DNA from: Seonamhaeicola sp.
GTDB lineage: Bacteria > Bacteroidota > Bacteroidia > Flavobacteriales > Flavobacteriaceae
Direction of reading: 5' to 3'
Assembly: GCF_028281565.1 (NCBI RefSeq)
Contig: NZ_JANQJQ010000030.1
Location: forward strand, 124,001-188,000
DNA: 64,000 nucleotides
Part shown: one piece after another, positions 33,406-42,903 of the stretch
Layout: every line of letters starts with the position of its first letter
Position numbering within the stretch: position 1 is the stretch's first letter
Made by a program: the position numbers and the translations under genes
The notes under the pieces: generated by a model
The model's database searches: none
Seen by the model: the letters and a program-made list of their open reading frames with translations, nothing else
Told to the model about the DNA's origin: nothing

Positions 33406-35712
33406 TCAATCTTTCAATGGCTGCTTTATTTCTTTCTTTAAATGTTTAGCATAAAAGCCCATCATTGACTTATACAACGCAATTCGGTTTTCTTCTTTAC
33501 CAAAACCGTGACCCTCATCGTATTTTACCATATAAGGTACGTCAACCCCTTTGGCACGTAAGGCACTAACAATCTGATCTGACTCATCAATGTTAACCCT
33601 GGGATCATTGGCGCCCTGAACAACAAATAAAGGCTTTTTTATTTTATCTATATGATAAGCCGGAGATACTTCTTCCATGATAGCTTTTTCTTCCGGTACG
33701 TCTTCATCATACCAGATCTCCTTGATAATTTTTAAATAGGGTTTCCAATACGGCGGAATGGTTTTCATAAAGGTGAACAGGTTTGAAACTCCAACATAGT
33801 CAACCCCACAAGCGTAGAGGTCCGGTGTTTTTGTTAAGCCTCTTAAAACGGCATAGCCACCATGGCTACCACCATAAATAGCTGCATTGTCTTTATCTAC
33901 CCATCCCTGGTCTATAACGTATTGAAGTCCGTCTTCAACATCATCCATGGCTTTTCTTCCTATTTGTTTAAACCCGGATTCCAGAAAGGCTCTACCGTAT
34001 CCTCCGGAAATCCTAAAATTAACCTGTAGTGTTGCATAACCTCTGCTGGCAAACAATTGGGCTTCCGGGTTAAATCCCCAGGAGTCTCTGATCCCTTGCG
34101 GACCGCCATGTGGATTTACAATTACCGGAACTCTTTGACCTTCCAAAGCTTCTTTTGGCAATGTAATGTAGCCGTGGATGGTTATGCCGTCCCTGCTTTT
34201 AAATTTAATGGGACGCATTTCTGCCATATCACTTTCTATAAGATTAGGCATTAAATTGTATAATAATTCAAATTTATCTTTTACGGGATCATAAGAATAA
34301 TAGGTGCCATATAATCTATCACTTTGAATAAATATTAAATATTTGCTTTCATCATCGGTAGCATCAGCCACAGAGATGTTGTATCCGGGGAATTTAGAGG
34401 TTAATCTTTTGTGCATCTTTTTTGCATAATCACTAACCGGTACAATAACCCTTTTTTGGCCTTCATAAGAGAAATAATCCAGTTCATAGCCCCGGTGCCT
34501 TGATAGACCAAGCCCTGAAACATCATATTCATCATGTGAAAACAGCTTTTTAATGACTTTGTCTTCTTTTAAATCATATAAGAAAATCTGCGTTTTATCG
34601 GTCTCCAGGTTCGAAGTAACATAGGCTTCATGAGGATTATCGGAAGCATAGTTAAAGGATGAAATACTGAAATTATCCTTCCAGCTCAACTCCTTTTTTA
34701 ATTCAAAGTTTTCACCATCAATAGTGTAATAAAAATCTAAATTCACACCATCTCTTAATCTGAAAAATCCACGTAAATTGCCATCCTTATCAAAAACGTA
34801 GCTATTAATAGGATTGGCAGCATCGTCGTTTTTATACAACTGTTTAATGTCTCCGGAAACAATATTAATTTTATAAGGCTCGAAAATTTGAGGATTGTTC
34901 TGATTCATTGAAATGATCATGTGGTCTTTATCGTCTTTCAAACCATTAAGGATATTAACTTTAACGCCGTCAAAAGGTGTTAGCTCTTTTTGATTAGAAC
35001 CATCCAGGTTTACTGCAAACAGGTGGTAGTCTTCATTTCCGCCTTTATCCATAACATAGACCAACCGGGTGTCGTTTGCCCAACCAAATCCTCTGATCAG
35101 TTCTTCTTTTTCTTCAATAACTCTTTTAACATCACCTGTTTTCAGGTTCTTTACATAGACATGATTTTTAGCGTTCTCATCTTTCTCTCTGTAAGACATA
35201 TAATCGCCATTAGGTGATAAATTAAATGATCTTGCTTTTGGCCTGGCAAAATAATCTTCAACGGAATACTTGTAATTCGTAGGATTCCAGTTTGCTAATT
35301 GTTCCAAATCTGCATCTGAAGTGGGCAATGCCGTGTTACCTGGAAGCGTTTTTTCAGTTTTCGCAAGTGTTAAAGGCAATTCCATACCACCTTGATAAAA
35401 CGTACCGTTAAGAGCGGATTCGTTCAATGTTGCCACATATTTGATGCCGGCTTTACTGAATTTTATCGTCAGGGTATCGTTGGCAAATGTAGTTACATCC
35501 ATGGGGATACCGGTAGCTCCTTGTGACGGACTGTCCATTGTAGAAGTATAGCCGTCGTCACTGGTTTTGATGTCAAAAACCAATGGCACTTCGGTTCCCT
35601 GAACCGATAACTTTCCTTTCCAGGACCCTGTTATGTCCTGTGCTTTTACCTGAGTAGCCATACATAGAAAAAGCGTAATGGCCACGCTTAATTTAGAAAT
35701 TGTAAGTTTCAT
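33406..35712 (-). CDS. S9 family peptidase (prolyl oligopeptidase-like), secreted
   Basis: A 768-residue protein with a signal peptide, a beta-propeller region in the middle, and a C-terminal alpha/beta hydrolase. The catalytic Ser is S616 in YGGSHGGYAV; the Asp (GANDPRV) and His (DEGHGFG) lie downstream. An extra N-terminal domain of about 110 residues (GSWKGKLSVQGTEVPLVFDI) precedes the propeller. It cleaves peptides, often after proline, in the periplasm. It is a single leftward gene. Confidence 0.9.
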   Translation of the reverse strand: MKLTISKLSVAITLFLCMATQVKAQDITGSWKGKLSVQGTEVPLVFDIKTSDDGYTSTMDSPSQGATGIPMDVTTFANDTLTIKFSKAGIKYVATLNESALNGTFYQGGMELPLTLAKTEKTLPGNTALPTSDADLEQLANWNPTNYKYSVEDYFARPKARSFNLSPNGDYMSYREKDENAKNHVYVKNLKTGDVKRVIEEKEELIRGFGWANDTRLVYVMDKGGNEDYHLFAVNLDGSNQKELTPFDGVKVNILNGLKDDKDHMIISMNQNNPQIFEPYKINIVSGDIKQLYKNDDAANPINSYVFDKDGNLRGFFRLRDGVNLDFYYTIDGENFELKKELSWKDNFSISSFNYASDNPHEAYVTSNLETDKTQIFLYDLKEDKVIKKLFSHDEYDVSGLGLSRHRGYELDYFSYEGQKRVIVPVSDYAKKMHKRLTSKFPGYNISVADATDDESKYLIFIQSDRLYGTYYSYDPVKDKFELLYNLMPNLIESDMAEMRPIKFKSRDGITIHGYITLPKEALEGQRVPVIVNPHGGPQGIRDSWGFNPEAQLFASRGYATLQVNFRISGGYGRAFLESGFKQIGRKAMDDVEDGLQYVIDQGWVDKDNAAIYGGSHGGYAVLRGLTKTPDLYACGVDYVGVSNLFTFMKTIPPYWKPYLKIIKEIWYDEDVPEEKAIMEEVSPAYHIDKIKKPLFVVQGANDPRVNIDESDQIVSALRAKGVDVPYMVKYDEGHGFGKEENRIALYKSMMGFYAKHLKKEIKQPLKD

Positions 35713-35803
35713 TTTATTGATTGAAGTTTAAGTAATTAATGCGCTTTATATTTTAGTATAAAACACATCATAACACGATGTTATTTTAAGTTAGAAGACA
35801 AAA

Positions 35804-35828
35804 AATGGGTTTCGTTACAAAACCCATT
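35804..35828 (-). terminator. Terminator of the sulfatase gene
   Basis: On the minus strand AATGGGTTT / AAACCCATT with a 7-base loop is followed by a short T-run. It lies 26 bp after the sulfatase stop. Confidence 0.75.
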
Positions 35829-35853
35829 GAAATTTTAACATCTATTTAAGATT

Positions 35854-37194
35854 CTAATTTAAAAGCGCATTCAATTTAGAAACCAAAGCGTCCTTCATAT
35901 CACTATTGGAAGTGCTTAAAGGCAATTGGTTTGGATGCAGTAAATTGGGGGTTTCCAAAGGGTTGTCAGATAGGCCATATAAAGCTTCAGAGCCATCGCC
36001 GAATAGCATGTACTTGTGAGTAGCATTTCTAATGGTGACATCCGAAGTTCCGTCAGTATTTCCAACTTCGGTATAAACATAATCCCGTTTAACAGCATTG
36101 GCATCCGAAAATAAGGGTTTAAAGCTTTTACTATCATTTATCTCGGTAGTTCCTGTTTCGGCAATATCAGCCACAGTGGCAAAAATATCGGTGGTATTAA
36201 TTAAAGCATCTTCAACTGCATTCATTCTATTTACCCCTTTTCCGGCAATTACCATGGGCACATTAATACCGCCCTGATAGACACTTCCTTTAGCTCTTCT
36301 TGAATCGTGAACCTGAACTACCTGGTTTGGGGTCCCGTTATCGCCAATGAATATGATGATGGTATTTTCCTTTTCTTCCGGAGACCAGGTGCTGATAAGT
36401 CTTCCCAATTCCGTGTCCATTGCTTCAATAGCTGCTAAATAGTAGGGGAGTGGATTCGCATCAATACTAGCTTGGTCTGTGGGTAAAACGCCCTGCGAGT
36501 GCAAATTATTTGGTGGTAAATGAAACGGGGTATGTGGCGCATTGTATGACAGCCATAAAAACCAGGGCTGCGTTTGATTTCCTATCCAATCAATAGCCAA
36601 ATTGGTTAGTTTGGTAGTAACGTATTCAGAAGATGCTGATGTTGTTCCGTTTGTGTTTAAAGTCCAGCTGGTATAGGAGGGAATCCCACCACCGGTTATT
36701 CCTGCAAAATAATTTACGCCCATGGTATTGGGGTGACTGGCATTTCTGCTCAGATGCCATTTACCTATAACGGCATGATTGTATGTACGGCCGGTATGAT
36801 CATCTAAAAACTTTTGAATGGAGGTTTCCGATGTGGATAACGGGTCATCTACTTTAGTAACGCCGGTTCTAAAACCATATTTACCGGTAAGTATCCCGGC
36901 TCTGGTAGGTGTACAGGTAGGATTGGACCATACATTGTTAAACCGAATCCCGTTATTGATCAAATTTTGAAGATTAGGCATATTGGGTTTTGTAGTTCCG
37001 ATGGTATATCCCGGACAGGCGTCCAGTCCCATATCATCCGCTATAACTAATAAAATATTTGGTCTAGTTTGTATTGGAGTTGGCGTAGGAGTTTCTTCTA
37101 AAGGGGTATTATTATCGTCATTAAGGTCTTCTGCATTAGAACTGCAAGCAACCAGACATGCAAAAAAGTAAAGGCATAAGAAAAAGGGTCTCAT
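35854..37194 (-). CDS. Sulfatase (S1 family) lipoprotein
   Basis: A 446-residue lipoprotein (lipobox LVAC). The formylglycine signature C94-T-P-T-R98 is intact, and metal ligands appear in IADDMGLDACPG and FIGDNGTPN. It would remove sulfate esters from glycans such as algal polysaccharides, provided a maturation enzyme exists elsewhere. A Thr/Pro-rich linker follows the lipid anchor. No other polysaccharide gene is adjacent. Confidence 0.9.
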   Translation of the reverse strand: MRPFFLCLYFFACLVACSSNAEDLNDDNNTPLEETPTPTPIQTRPNILLVIADDMGLDACPGYTIGTTKPNMPNLQNLINNGIRFNNVWSNPTCTPTRAGILTGKYGFRTGVTKVDDPLSTSETSIQKFLDDHTGRTYNHAVIGKWHLSRNASHPNTMGVNYFAGITGGGIPSYTSWTLNTNGTTSASSEYVTTKLTNLAIDWIGNQTQPWFLWLSYNAPHTPFHLPPNNLHSQGVLPTDQASIDANPLPYYLAAIEAMDTELGRLISTWSPEEKENTIIIFIGDNGTPNQVVQVHDSRRAKGSVYQGGINVPMVIAGKGVNRMNAVEDALINTTDIFATVADIAETGTTEINDSKSFKPLFSDANAVKRDYVYTEVGNTDGTSDVTIRNATHKYMLFGDGSEALYGLSDNPLETPNLLHPNQLPLSTSNSDMKDALVSKLNALLN

Positions 37195-37293
37195 AGGTCG
37201 TTTTTTTGATTTAGGACTTCGTTTTTTACGGATGGTTTAAAACTTCGTTAATATTTTTAGGAAAAACATTCGTTTTAAACCTAATAAAGATGC

Positions 37294-37301
37294 TATTTTT
37301 G
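37294..37301 (+). promoter_or_regulatory. Candidate -7 box of the helicase gene
   Basis: TATTTTTG matches TAnnTTTG, 19 bases before the ATG. Confidence 0.5.
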
Positions 37302-37320
37302 CTGGGTCAAAATTATTTGC

Positions 37321-38877
37321 ATGTCTGTTGTATCTCAAATCGAATTAGAAGAAAGGAAAACCGGTAAGGACCTTTATAGTTACCAAAAAGGAGCCATCAA
37401 CAAAATCTTTAAAAGCTTTGATGAATCGCCATCAGATTATCACCTATTGTACCAGCTGCCAACCGGAGGCGGGAAAACGGTCATCTTCTCCGAAATTGTC
37501 AGGCAATACCTAAAAAATCACCAAAAGAAGGTACTCGTCATGACACATCGTATCGAGTTGTGTAAACAGACTTCTAACATGCTTACGGAATTTGGTGTGG
37601 TTAATAAAGTAGTTGATAGTAAAGCAGATCTAAGTGATCAGGCCGAATATAGCTGCTTTGTGGCTATGGTAGAAACGTTGAATAACAGGTTGCATGATGA
37701 CAAATTGGATATATCGGACATTGGCTTAGTCATTATCGACGAGGCCCATTATAACTCATTCACTAAATTATTTAAGTTTTTTAGTCAGTCCTTTATTTTA
37801 GGTGTTACGGCCACCCCTTTAAGTTCCAGTATTGAATTACCCATGACCGACAATTATGACGAACTAATTGTTGGTGAAAGTATTGAGTCCTTAATTGAAA
37901 ACGGCTTTTTGGCCCGGGCCGAAATGTTTAGTTATAACGTAGGCCTAACATCGTTAGTTGTTGGAGCTAACGGTGATTATACCGTGAAATCATCGGAAGA
38001 CCTGTATACTGATGATAACATGCTTTCAAAGCTAATAAGAGCTTATGAAGAACGTTCCAAAGGCAAGAAGACCCTGATCTTTAATAACGGTATTAACACC
38101 TCATTACACGTTTACGATACCTTTAGAAGAGCAGGTTACCCCATAGCGCATTTAGATAATACGCACTCTAAAAAAGAGCGAGCCTATATTTTAAAATGGT
38201 TCAAAGAAACACCGGATGCTATTTTAACGTCGGTGAGTATTTTAACAACCGGTTTTGATGAACCAACGGTAGAGAGTATCATTTTGAACAGAGCCACCAA
38301 ATCACTTACACTTTATTATCAAATGATTGGTAGAGGGTCGCGGGTTTTAGAGCATAAAAAATCGTTTTTAGTAATTGATCTGGGAAATAATTTCCACCGA
38401 TTCGGCCCCTGGGGCGATAACCTGGATTGGCAACGTATTTTCAGGTCGCCAAACTATTACCTGGATTCGCTGTTGAGTGATGAAGAATTAGAAAGTAATT
38501 TCAGGTATGAAATGCCGGATGAATTAAGGGCAGAATTTGGTAATTCCGAAGATGTGCATTTCGATATTCAAAAAACTTATGTAGACTCTATCAGGGCAGG
38601 TGAATCGTCTAAGGTTGTATTAGAGCGTTCTATTGCACAACATGCTAAAATATGTATTGAAAACAGTGAGGATGTTTATGATGCACTCACTTTAGCAAGA
38701 AAGTTGGGTGATGATATAGATTTCAGGATCAATCGCTATACCAAATGCATCAGTAAGAGTACCTTTAATTTTGTAGAGTGGTTAAAAGGCGAATATCGTA
38801 AAAAGCTTAATTCGTATATACGGGTAAACTTTGATGAAGTTTTTGAAACGGTTCACGGATACCCTCCGGAGGACTAA
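37321..38877 (+). CDS. Superfamily II DEAD/DEAH-box helicase
   Basis: A 518-residue SF2 helicase. Walker A is LPTGGGKT (about residues 47-54), motif II is D140-E-A-H143, motif III is TAT, and motif VI is the QMIGRGSR segment near residue 335. The C-terminal 120 residues are a separate helical region with no visible domain. The architecture is that of SSL2/RAD25-type DNA helicases found in most Bacteroidota. No nuclease or methylase gene is adjacent, so a restriction or defence role is not supported. Confidence 0.88.
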   Translation: MSVVSQIELEERKTGKDLYSYQKGAINKIFKSFDESPSDYHLLYQLPTGGGKTVIFSEIVRQYLKNHQKKVLVMTHRIELCKQTSNMLTEFGVVNKVVDSKADLSDQAEYSCFVAMVETLNNRLHDDKLDISDIGLVIIDEAHYNSFTKLFKFFSQSFILGVTATPLSSSIELPMTDNYDELIVGESIESLIENGFLARAEMFSYNVGLTSLVVGANGDYTVKSSEDLYTDDNMLSKLIRAYEERSKGKKTLIFNNGINTSLHVYDTFRRAGYPIAHLDNTHSKKERAYILKWFKETPDAILTSVSILTTGFDEPTVESIILNRATKSLTLYYQMIGRGSRVLEHKKSFLVIDLGNNFHRFGPWGDNLDWQRIFRSPNYYLDSLLSDEELESNFRYEMPDELRAEFGNSEDVHFDIQKTYVDSIRAGESSKVVLERSIAQHAKICIENSEDVYDALTLARKLGDDIDFRINRYTKCISKSTFNFVEWLKGEYRKKLNSYIRVNFDEVFETVHGYPPED

Positions 38878-38905
38878 AACACCGCTACTACATAAACACT
38901 AACTT

Positions 38906-39754
38906 TTGGATATAAAAAAAGCTTTAAAATTTATGCTTATCAGTACATTGTCTTTTGCATGTATGAATAGCATTGTAAAGCATTTAGCCCATATTAGTGC
39001 CTACCAGATAGTATTTTTCAGGGCTATCTCTACTTTAATTTTTACCATGGTATTTCTTTTAAAACATCAGGTCCCTATCTTGGGTAATAATAAGAAGTTA
39101 TTGATTATAAGAGGCCTGGTGGGTGTTACGTCCATGACTTTCTTTTTTATGTCAACCAAGTATTTACCTATAGGAACGGCCGTTTCTTTAAGATACCTGG
39201 CGCCCATTTTTGCAGCCATTTTTGCCATTTTTCTTTTGAAGGAGCACGTTAAGCCCATACAATGGTTCTTTTTCTGTATGGCATTTAGCGGCGTTGTTAT
39301 TCTAAAAGGGTTTGATATGCAGCTGAATAGTTACGGGCTTTTACTTATTTTAATATCAGCGGTTTTTAGTGGATTGGTATACGTAATATTAAGCAAGATC
39401 GGAAAAAGTGAACATCCGGTGGTGGTTGTTAATTATTTTATGGTTATTTCTGTTATTACCGGTGGTCTGTTGTCTATTGGCAATTGGGTTAACCCCATAG
39501 GTTTTGAATGGGTTATGCTGCTTGGTTTGGGAGTTTTTGGGTATTTTGGACAAGTATATATGACCAAAGCCTTTCAAACAGCCTCTTCAACAAGTCAAAT
39601 AGCGCCGTTAAAATATTTGGAAACCATTTTTACAGTACTGTTCGGTGTGTTTATATTTGCCGAAGTATATACATTTTGGAGCTTATTGGGAATAGGGTTG
39701 ATCATTATCGGATTGATCCTAAATGCCCGGTTTAAAGAAAAAAGTAAGGTATAG
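38906..39754 (+). CDS. EamA/DMT-superfamily transporter
   Basis: A 282-residue membrane protein with about ten hydrophobic helices in two EamA repeats. Such proteins export metabolites or exchange nucleotide sugars. The start is a TTG at 38906, and an ATG at 38933 is also possible. It overlaps no helicase sequence. The glycosyltransferase gene begins 1 bp after its stop. Confidence 0.85.
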   Translation: MDIKKALKFMLISTLSFACMNSIVKHLAHISAYQIVFFRAISTLIFTMVFLLKHQVPILGNNKKLLIIRGLVGVTSMTFFFMSTKYLPIGTAVSLRYLAPIFAAIFAIFLLKEHVKPIQWFFFCMAFSGVVILKGFDMQLNSYGLLLILISAVFSGLVYVILSKIGKSEHPVVVVNYFMVISVITGGLLSIGNWVNPIGFEWVMLLGLGVFGYFGQVYMTKAFQTASSTSQIAPLKYLETIFTVLFGVFIFAEVYTFWSLLGIGLIIIGLILNARFKEKSKV

Positions 39755-39755
39755 T

Positions 39756-40802
39756 ATGAGTTTTAAAGACCGAATTAACGGAATCAGAAGAAAACTAATG
39801 GGTCGTCTGACAAAGGGTGTTGGCCGTTCTTATTCCATGCCCAAGGAAGGGGATCTAAAAATAGAGGACGTTAAAAATGTGCTGATCATACGCCCAAATC
39901 ACCGTTTGGGGAATCAATTGTTGTTAACACCAATAGTGCAGGAGGTTCTGAATACATTTCCAAATTGTACTGTAGACTTATTTGTTAAAGGTGGTGTGGC
40001 ACATCCCGTTTTTGAAAATTACGAAAGAGTTGACAGGATTATTAAACTACCCAGAAAACCTTTTAACAACCTGTTTAAATACCTTAGAAGCTGGATATCC
40101 GTAAAAGGCAAGTCCTATGATTTGGTTATTAATGGTGATAAAAGCTCGTCCTCGGGCAGATTATTGACGCAACACGCCAAGGCAAAATTCAAAATTTTCG
40201 GAGAGGTCACTGGTGACATCGAAAATAAATATTCTGATTACAGGCATATCTCAAAATACCCGGTTTATAATTTGAGACGTTATTTAGAGCTATTAGGATT
40301 TGATAACCATGAAACAGACATGCCTCTACTCGATATAAAACTAAATGCCCCTGAAATTGCCAATGGTAAAAAGATATTGGACGATTTAGTTAAGAACGCT
40401 AAAAAAACTATTTGCATTTATACCAATGCCACAGGAGATAAGTGCTATTCCGAAGCCTGGTGGGAAACATTTTATGAGCGCTTAAAAAAGGAATTTCCGG
40501 ATTATAATATCATAGAGATGCTGCCAATTGAAAACATTTCCAAAATTAACTTTAAGGCACCCCATTTTTACAGTAAAGATATCAGAGAAATGGGAGGTGT
40601 TCTAAGGAACGTCTCTATATTTATTGCTGCCGATAATGGTGTGATGCATTTGGCAAGTGCCTCCTTAGTGCCTACGGTTGGTTTCTTTTCCATAACCAAA
40701 GAGGCCGTTTACGGGCCTTATGGGAATGGAAGTCTGGCATTTAATACCAATCACACCAATATTGAGGATTGGATAGCCGGAATTAAGAATATTCTGAATT
40801 AG
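39756..40802 (+). CDS. Glycosyltransferase family 9 (heptosyltransferase-like)
   Basis: A 348-residue GT9 protein. The N-terminal VLIIRPNHRLGNQLLLTPIV block and the C-terminal ADNGVMHLASASLVPTVGFF block (ADP-sugar binding) are typical. It would add a sugar to lipopolysaccharide or another envelope glycan. The ATG at 39756 is chosen; the upstream in-frame start overlaps the transporter gene. Coupling with the transporter (1-bp spacing) suggests linked expression. Confidence 0.85.
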   Translation: MSFKDRINGIRRKLMGRLTKGVGRSYSMPKEGDLKIEDVKNVLIIRPNHRLGNQLLLTPIVQEVLNTFPNCTVDLFVKGGVAHPVFENYERVDRIIKLPRKPFNNLFKYLRSWISVKGKSYDLVINGDKSSSSGRLLTQHAKAKFKIFGEVTGDIENKYSDYRHISKYPVYNLRRYLELLGFDNHETDMPLLDIKLNAPEIANGKKILDDLVKNAKKTICIYTNATGDKCYSEAWWETFYERLKKEFPDYNIIEMLPIENISKINFKAPHFYSKDIREMGGVLRNVSIFIAADNGVMHLASASLVPTVGFFSITKEAVYGPYGNGSLAFNTNHTNIEDWIAGIKNILN

Positions 40803-40888
40803 GCACCTTAAGTTGATAAAAATTTGTTAATCTACGCCTGAAATACATTATTGTATTGTAACTTTATAGTATGTTTAATTGTTTCAAT

Positions 40889-41443
40889 ATGAAAGGCTTA
40901 GGTTTTTGTTTTGGCATTGTTCTTTGTGGATGGCTGTTTGCTTGCGGTGGCTCAAAGTCTTCGACAAAACAGGCTGAAAAAGAGGCCTTGAAAACACTTA
41001 TCAATGAAAGGCATTTTACGGTAGAATACGATTGGGCATATCCATTCCCCAGGGCTGCCGTGCAACAGATATCGGGATTGTTAAGGCCGGGAGATACACC
41101 AAATTCAATTAATTTAATTGGAAACAGCAACTTTTTGACCATTTCCGGCGATAGTATCAAGTCTCATTTGCCTTTTTACGGGGAACGTTTTTTCAATGCG
41201 GGTTATAGTGATACGGATGGCCCCATTACCTTTAACGGGCTCATTAGTGATTATCAGCTAAAGGAAAACAAGAACGGTAGTTATGATATGTCCTTTGATG
41301 CCAAAAACTCAGATGAAAATTTTAATGTGGTTATAACTCTTTTTCCAGGATTAAGGTCCCATTTGCTTTTAAGAGGAAATACCAGGGCTCAGATCAGATA
41401 TTCGGGTAGGGCACAGGCTATTAAAGATGAGACCCCGGAATAA
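40889..41443 (+). CDS. DUF4251 domain-containing lipoprotein
   Basis: A 184-residue lipoprotein (lipobox LFAC). The body matches DUF4251 proteins of Bacteroidota: TVEYDWAYPFPRAAVQQI, a GDSI...LPFYGERF strand and a final beta strand with ALR-type RSHLLLRGN. The ATG at 40889 is preferred to that at 40871. The function is unknown, and the fold is likely a small beta barrel in the periplasm. Confidence 0.8.
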   Translation: MKGLGFCFGIVLCGWLFACGGSKSSTKQAEKEALKTLINERHFTVEYDWAYPFPRAAVQQISGLLRPGDTPNSINLIGNSNFLTISGDSIKSHLPFYGERFFNAGYSDTDGPITFNGLISDYQLKENKNGSYDMSFDAKNSDENFNVVITLFPGLRSHLLLRGNTRAQIRYSGRAQAIKDETPE

Positions 41444-41447
41444 TTAA

Positions 41448-41819
41448 TTACCCTTCAATAACTTCCCCGTTTTCTTCAATAACGGTCATACCCCAATTGG
41501 CAATGGAATTTAACACCGGCGTTAAGCTTTCACCAAAAGGCGTTAATGCATATTCAACCTTAAGTGGTGGTTTTTTTGTATATACTTTCCGGCTAATTAA
41601 TCCGTCCTTTTCCAATTGTTTCAGTTGAAGACTTAAAGTGCGTTCCGTGATGGTAGAGATCAATTTACGCAATTCACTATAGCGCTTACTGCCGTCAACC
41701 AGATAAATAAGAATGACACTTTTCCATTTACCTCCAATTAATTCCATAGCTACACTGGTAGCACAGGAAAAGAGCTTGTCATTATATTTTATCAACCGTC
41801 TTTTATGTTCAACTTCCAT
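41448..41819 (-). CDS. HxlR-family transcriptional regulator
   Basis: A 123-residue winged-helix protein of the HxlR/YodB family, with MELIGGKWKSVILIYL and the wing TLSLQLKQLEKDGLISRK. The N-terminal region keeps a Cys (FSCATSVAMEL), the position used for thiol or quinone sensing in YodB and QorR. It faces a redox operon across three operator-like sites and is likely its regulator and its own. Confidence 0.9.
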   Translation of the reverse strand: MEVEHKRRLIKYNDKLFSCATSVAMELIGGKWKSVILIYLVDGSKRYSELRKLISTITERTLSLQLKQLEKDGLISRKVYTKKPPLKVEYALTPFGESLTPVLNSIANWGMTVIEENGEVIEG

Positions 41820-41837
41820 GTCAATGTATTATTTATA

Positions 41838-41845
41838 CAAAAGTA
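41838..41845 (-). promoter_or_regulatory. -7 promoter box of the hxlR gene
   Basis: The minus strand reads TACTTTTG, 19 bases before the ATG. An operator-like palindrome lies just upstream. Confidence 0.6.
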
Positions 41846-41865
41846 ATAAAACTATATTAAATAAT

Positions 41866-41890
41866 GTCACTATAAAAAATATAGTATAAT
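41866..41890. promoter_or_regulatory. HxlR operator-like site 1
   Basis: Starts GTCACTATAAAAA and continues to ATAGTATAAT. It holds the inverted halves ACTATA / TATAGT. It is near-identical to site 3 at 41991-42014. Confidence 0.65.
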
Positions 41891-41939
41891 TTTTATATTT
41901 TAATTATTTGATTATCAGGTTTTTAAATAAAAAATGTGC

Positions 41940-41955
41940 TACTATCATTTTTGAC
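41940..41955. promoter_or_regulatory. HxlR operator-like site 2 (inverted)
   Basis: TACTATCATTTTTGAC is the inverse complement of a core of site 3 with a 4-base gap (GTCA...AAAATGATAGTA). It lies midway between the two promoters. Confidence 0.5.
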
Positions 41956-41983
41956 CGTTATTGTACAGTACAAATACTATACA

Positions 41984-41991
41984 TAATTTTG
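41984..41991 (+). promoter_or_regulatory. -7 promoter box of the redox operon
   Basis: TAATTTTG matches TAnnTTTG. Site 3 starts at its last base, so regulator binding there would cover the transcription start. Confidence 0.55.
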
Positions 41992-42014
41992 TCACTATAA
42001 AAATGATAGTATAA
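41991..42014. promoter_or_regulatory. HxlR operator-like site 3
   Basis: Starts GTCACTATAAAAATGATAGT and runs to TATAA. It overlaps the end of the -7 box and ends 4 bases before the ATG at 42019. Confidence 0.65.
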
Positions 42015-42018
42015 TAAA

Positions 42019-42891
42019 ATGAAACCCTTAATTTTTAAAATTATAATAATTGCAGGCCTATGTTTCCTTACCGCTTGCCAAAAAGGTAATAAAGAAAGGG
42101 ATCTGACAAAAGGGCCGTCAGTAAATAATACTATTCCGGACTCCATCCATAATTCAAGTGTGAAAATTGTTTTAGCCTCAGAGGTAGATTGGACATATCT
42201 TAACCCCAAAAGAAAGGACAAAGCTCCTATGGCAGGTACGCTTTGGGGGGACAGAACGGCTAGTGGGCCTACCGGATTTCTACTTAAGCCAAAAGATAGT
42301 TTTTCGTCACCACCACATATCCATAATGTGTCCTACAGAGGCCTGGTAATTAGCGGGCTTATTCACAATGATGATCCCAATGCTGAAAACATGTGGATGC
42401 CATCGGGTTCCTTTTGGACACAGCCGAAAGGCCACGTGCATATTACTTCCGCTAAGGGTGTAAATACCATGGCTTATATAGAAATTGAAGAAGGCCCCTA
42501 TTTGGTGCTTCCCAAGGAAGACGCTTTTGATAGTGGAGAGCGCCCGGTAAATCAGGATAAATCCAATATGGTTTGGTTGGATGCCTCTGAAATAAGCTGG
42601 TCTGAAGTTAATGGTTCTCAAATGGCTTTTCTTTGGAAAGAGCATCAATTACACGGAACACTTTTAAAGCTACCTGAAGGTTTTAAAGGACACCTTTACA
42701 CGAAGGCTTCAACTTTTGGGGCTGTGGTAATTAAGGGACAACCAAAGTATGCAGGAGAGGAAACAACGATTCTGGAAACAGGGAGTTTTTTCAGTTCTAA
42801 AGGGGAAGTTTTACATCGAATTTCAACAAAAAACGAAACTATTCTTTATATAAGAACCAGTGACAAATACAAAGTAATTTTAAATAAATAA
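42019..42891 (+). CDS. DUF4437 cupin-like lipoprotein
   Basis: A 290-residue lipoprotein (lipobox LTAC). Two cupin-like repeats appear: the first with [18 protein letters not shown] and the matching [13 protein letters not shown], the second with [20 protein letters not shown]. The motif layout matches DUF4437 proteins. It is the first gene of an HxlR-controlled operon, which suggests a role in handling reactive small molecules. The exact function is unknown. Confidence 0.75.
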   Translation: MKPLIFKIIIIAGLCFLTACQKGNKERDLTKGPSVNNTIPDSIHNSSVKIVLASEVDWTYLNPKRKDKAPMAGTLWGDRTASGPTGFLLKPKDSFSSPPHIHNVSYRGLVISGLIHNDDPNAENMWMPSGSFWTQPKGHVHITSAKGVNTMAYIEIEEGPYLVLPKEDAFDSGERPVNQDKSNMVWLDASEISWSEVNGSQMAFLWKEHQLHGTLLKLPEGFKGHLYTKASTFGAVVIKGQPKYAGEETTILETGSFFSSKGEVLHRISTKNETILYIRTSDKYKVILNK

Positions 42892-42903
42892 ACGTAAAAA
42901 ACT

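Noticed and set aside
37321-38877. Helicase as part of a defence or restriction system
   Set aside because: No nuclease, methylase or other defence gene is adjacent; the neighbours are an EamA transporter and a glycosyltransferase.
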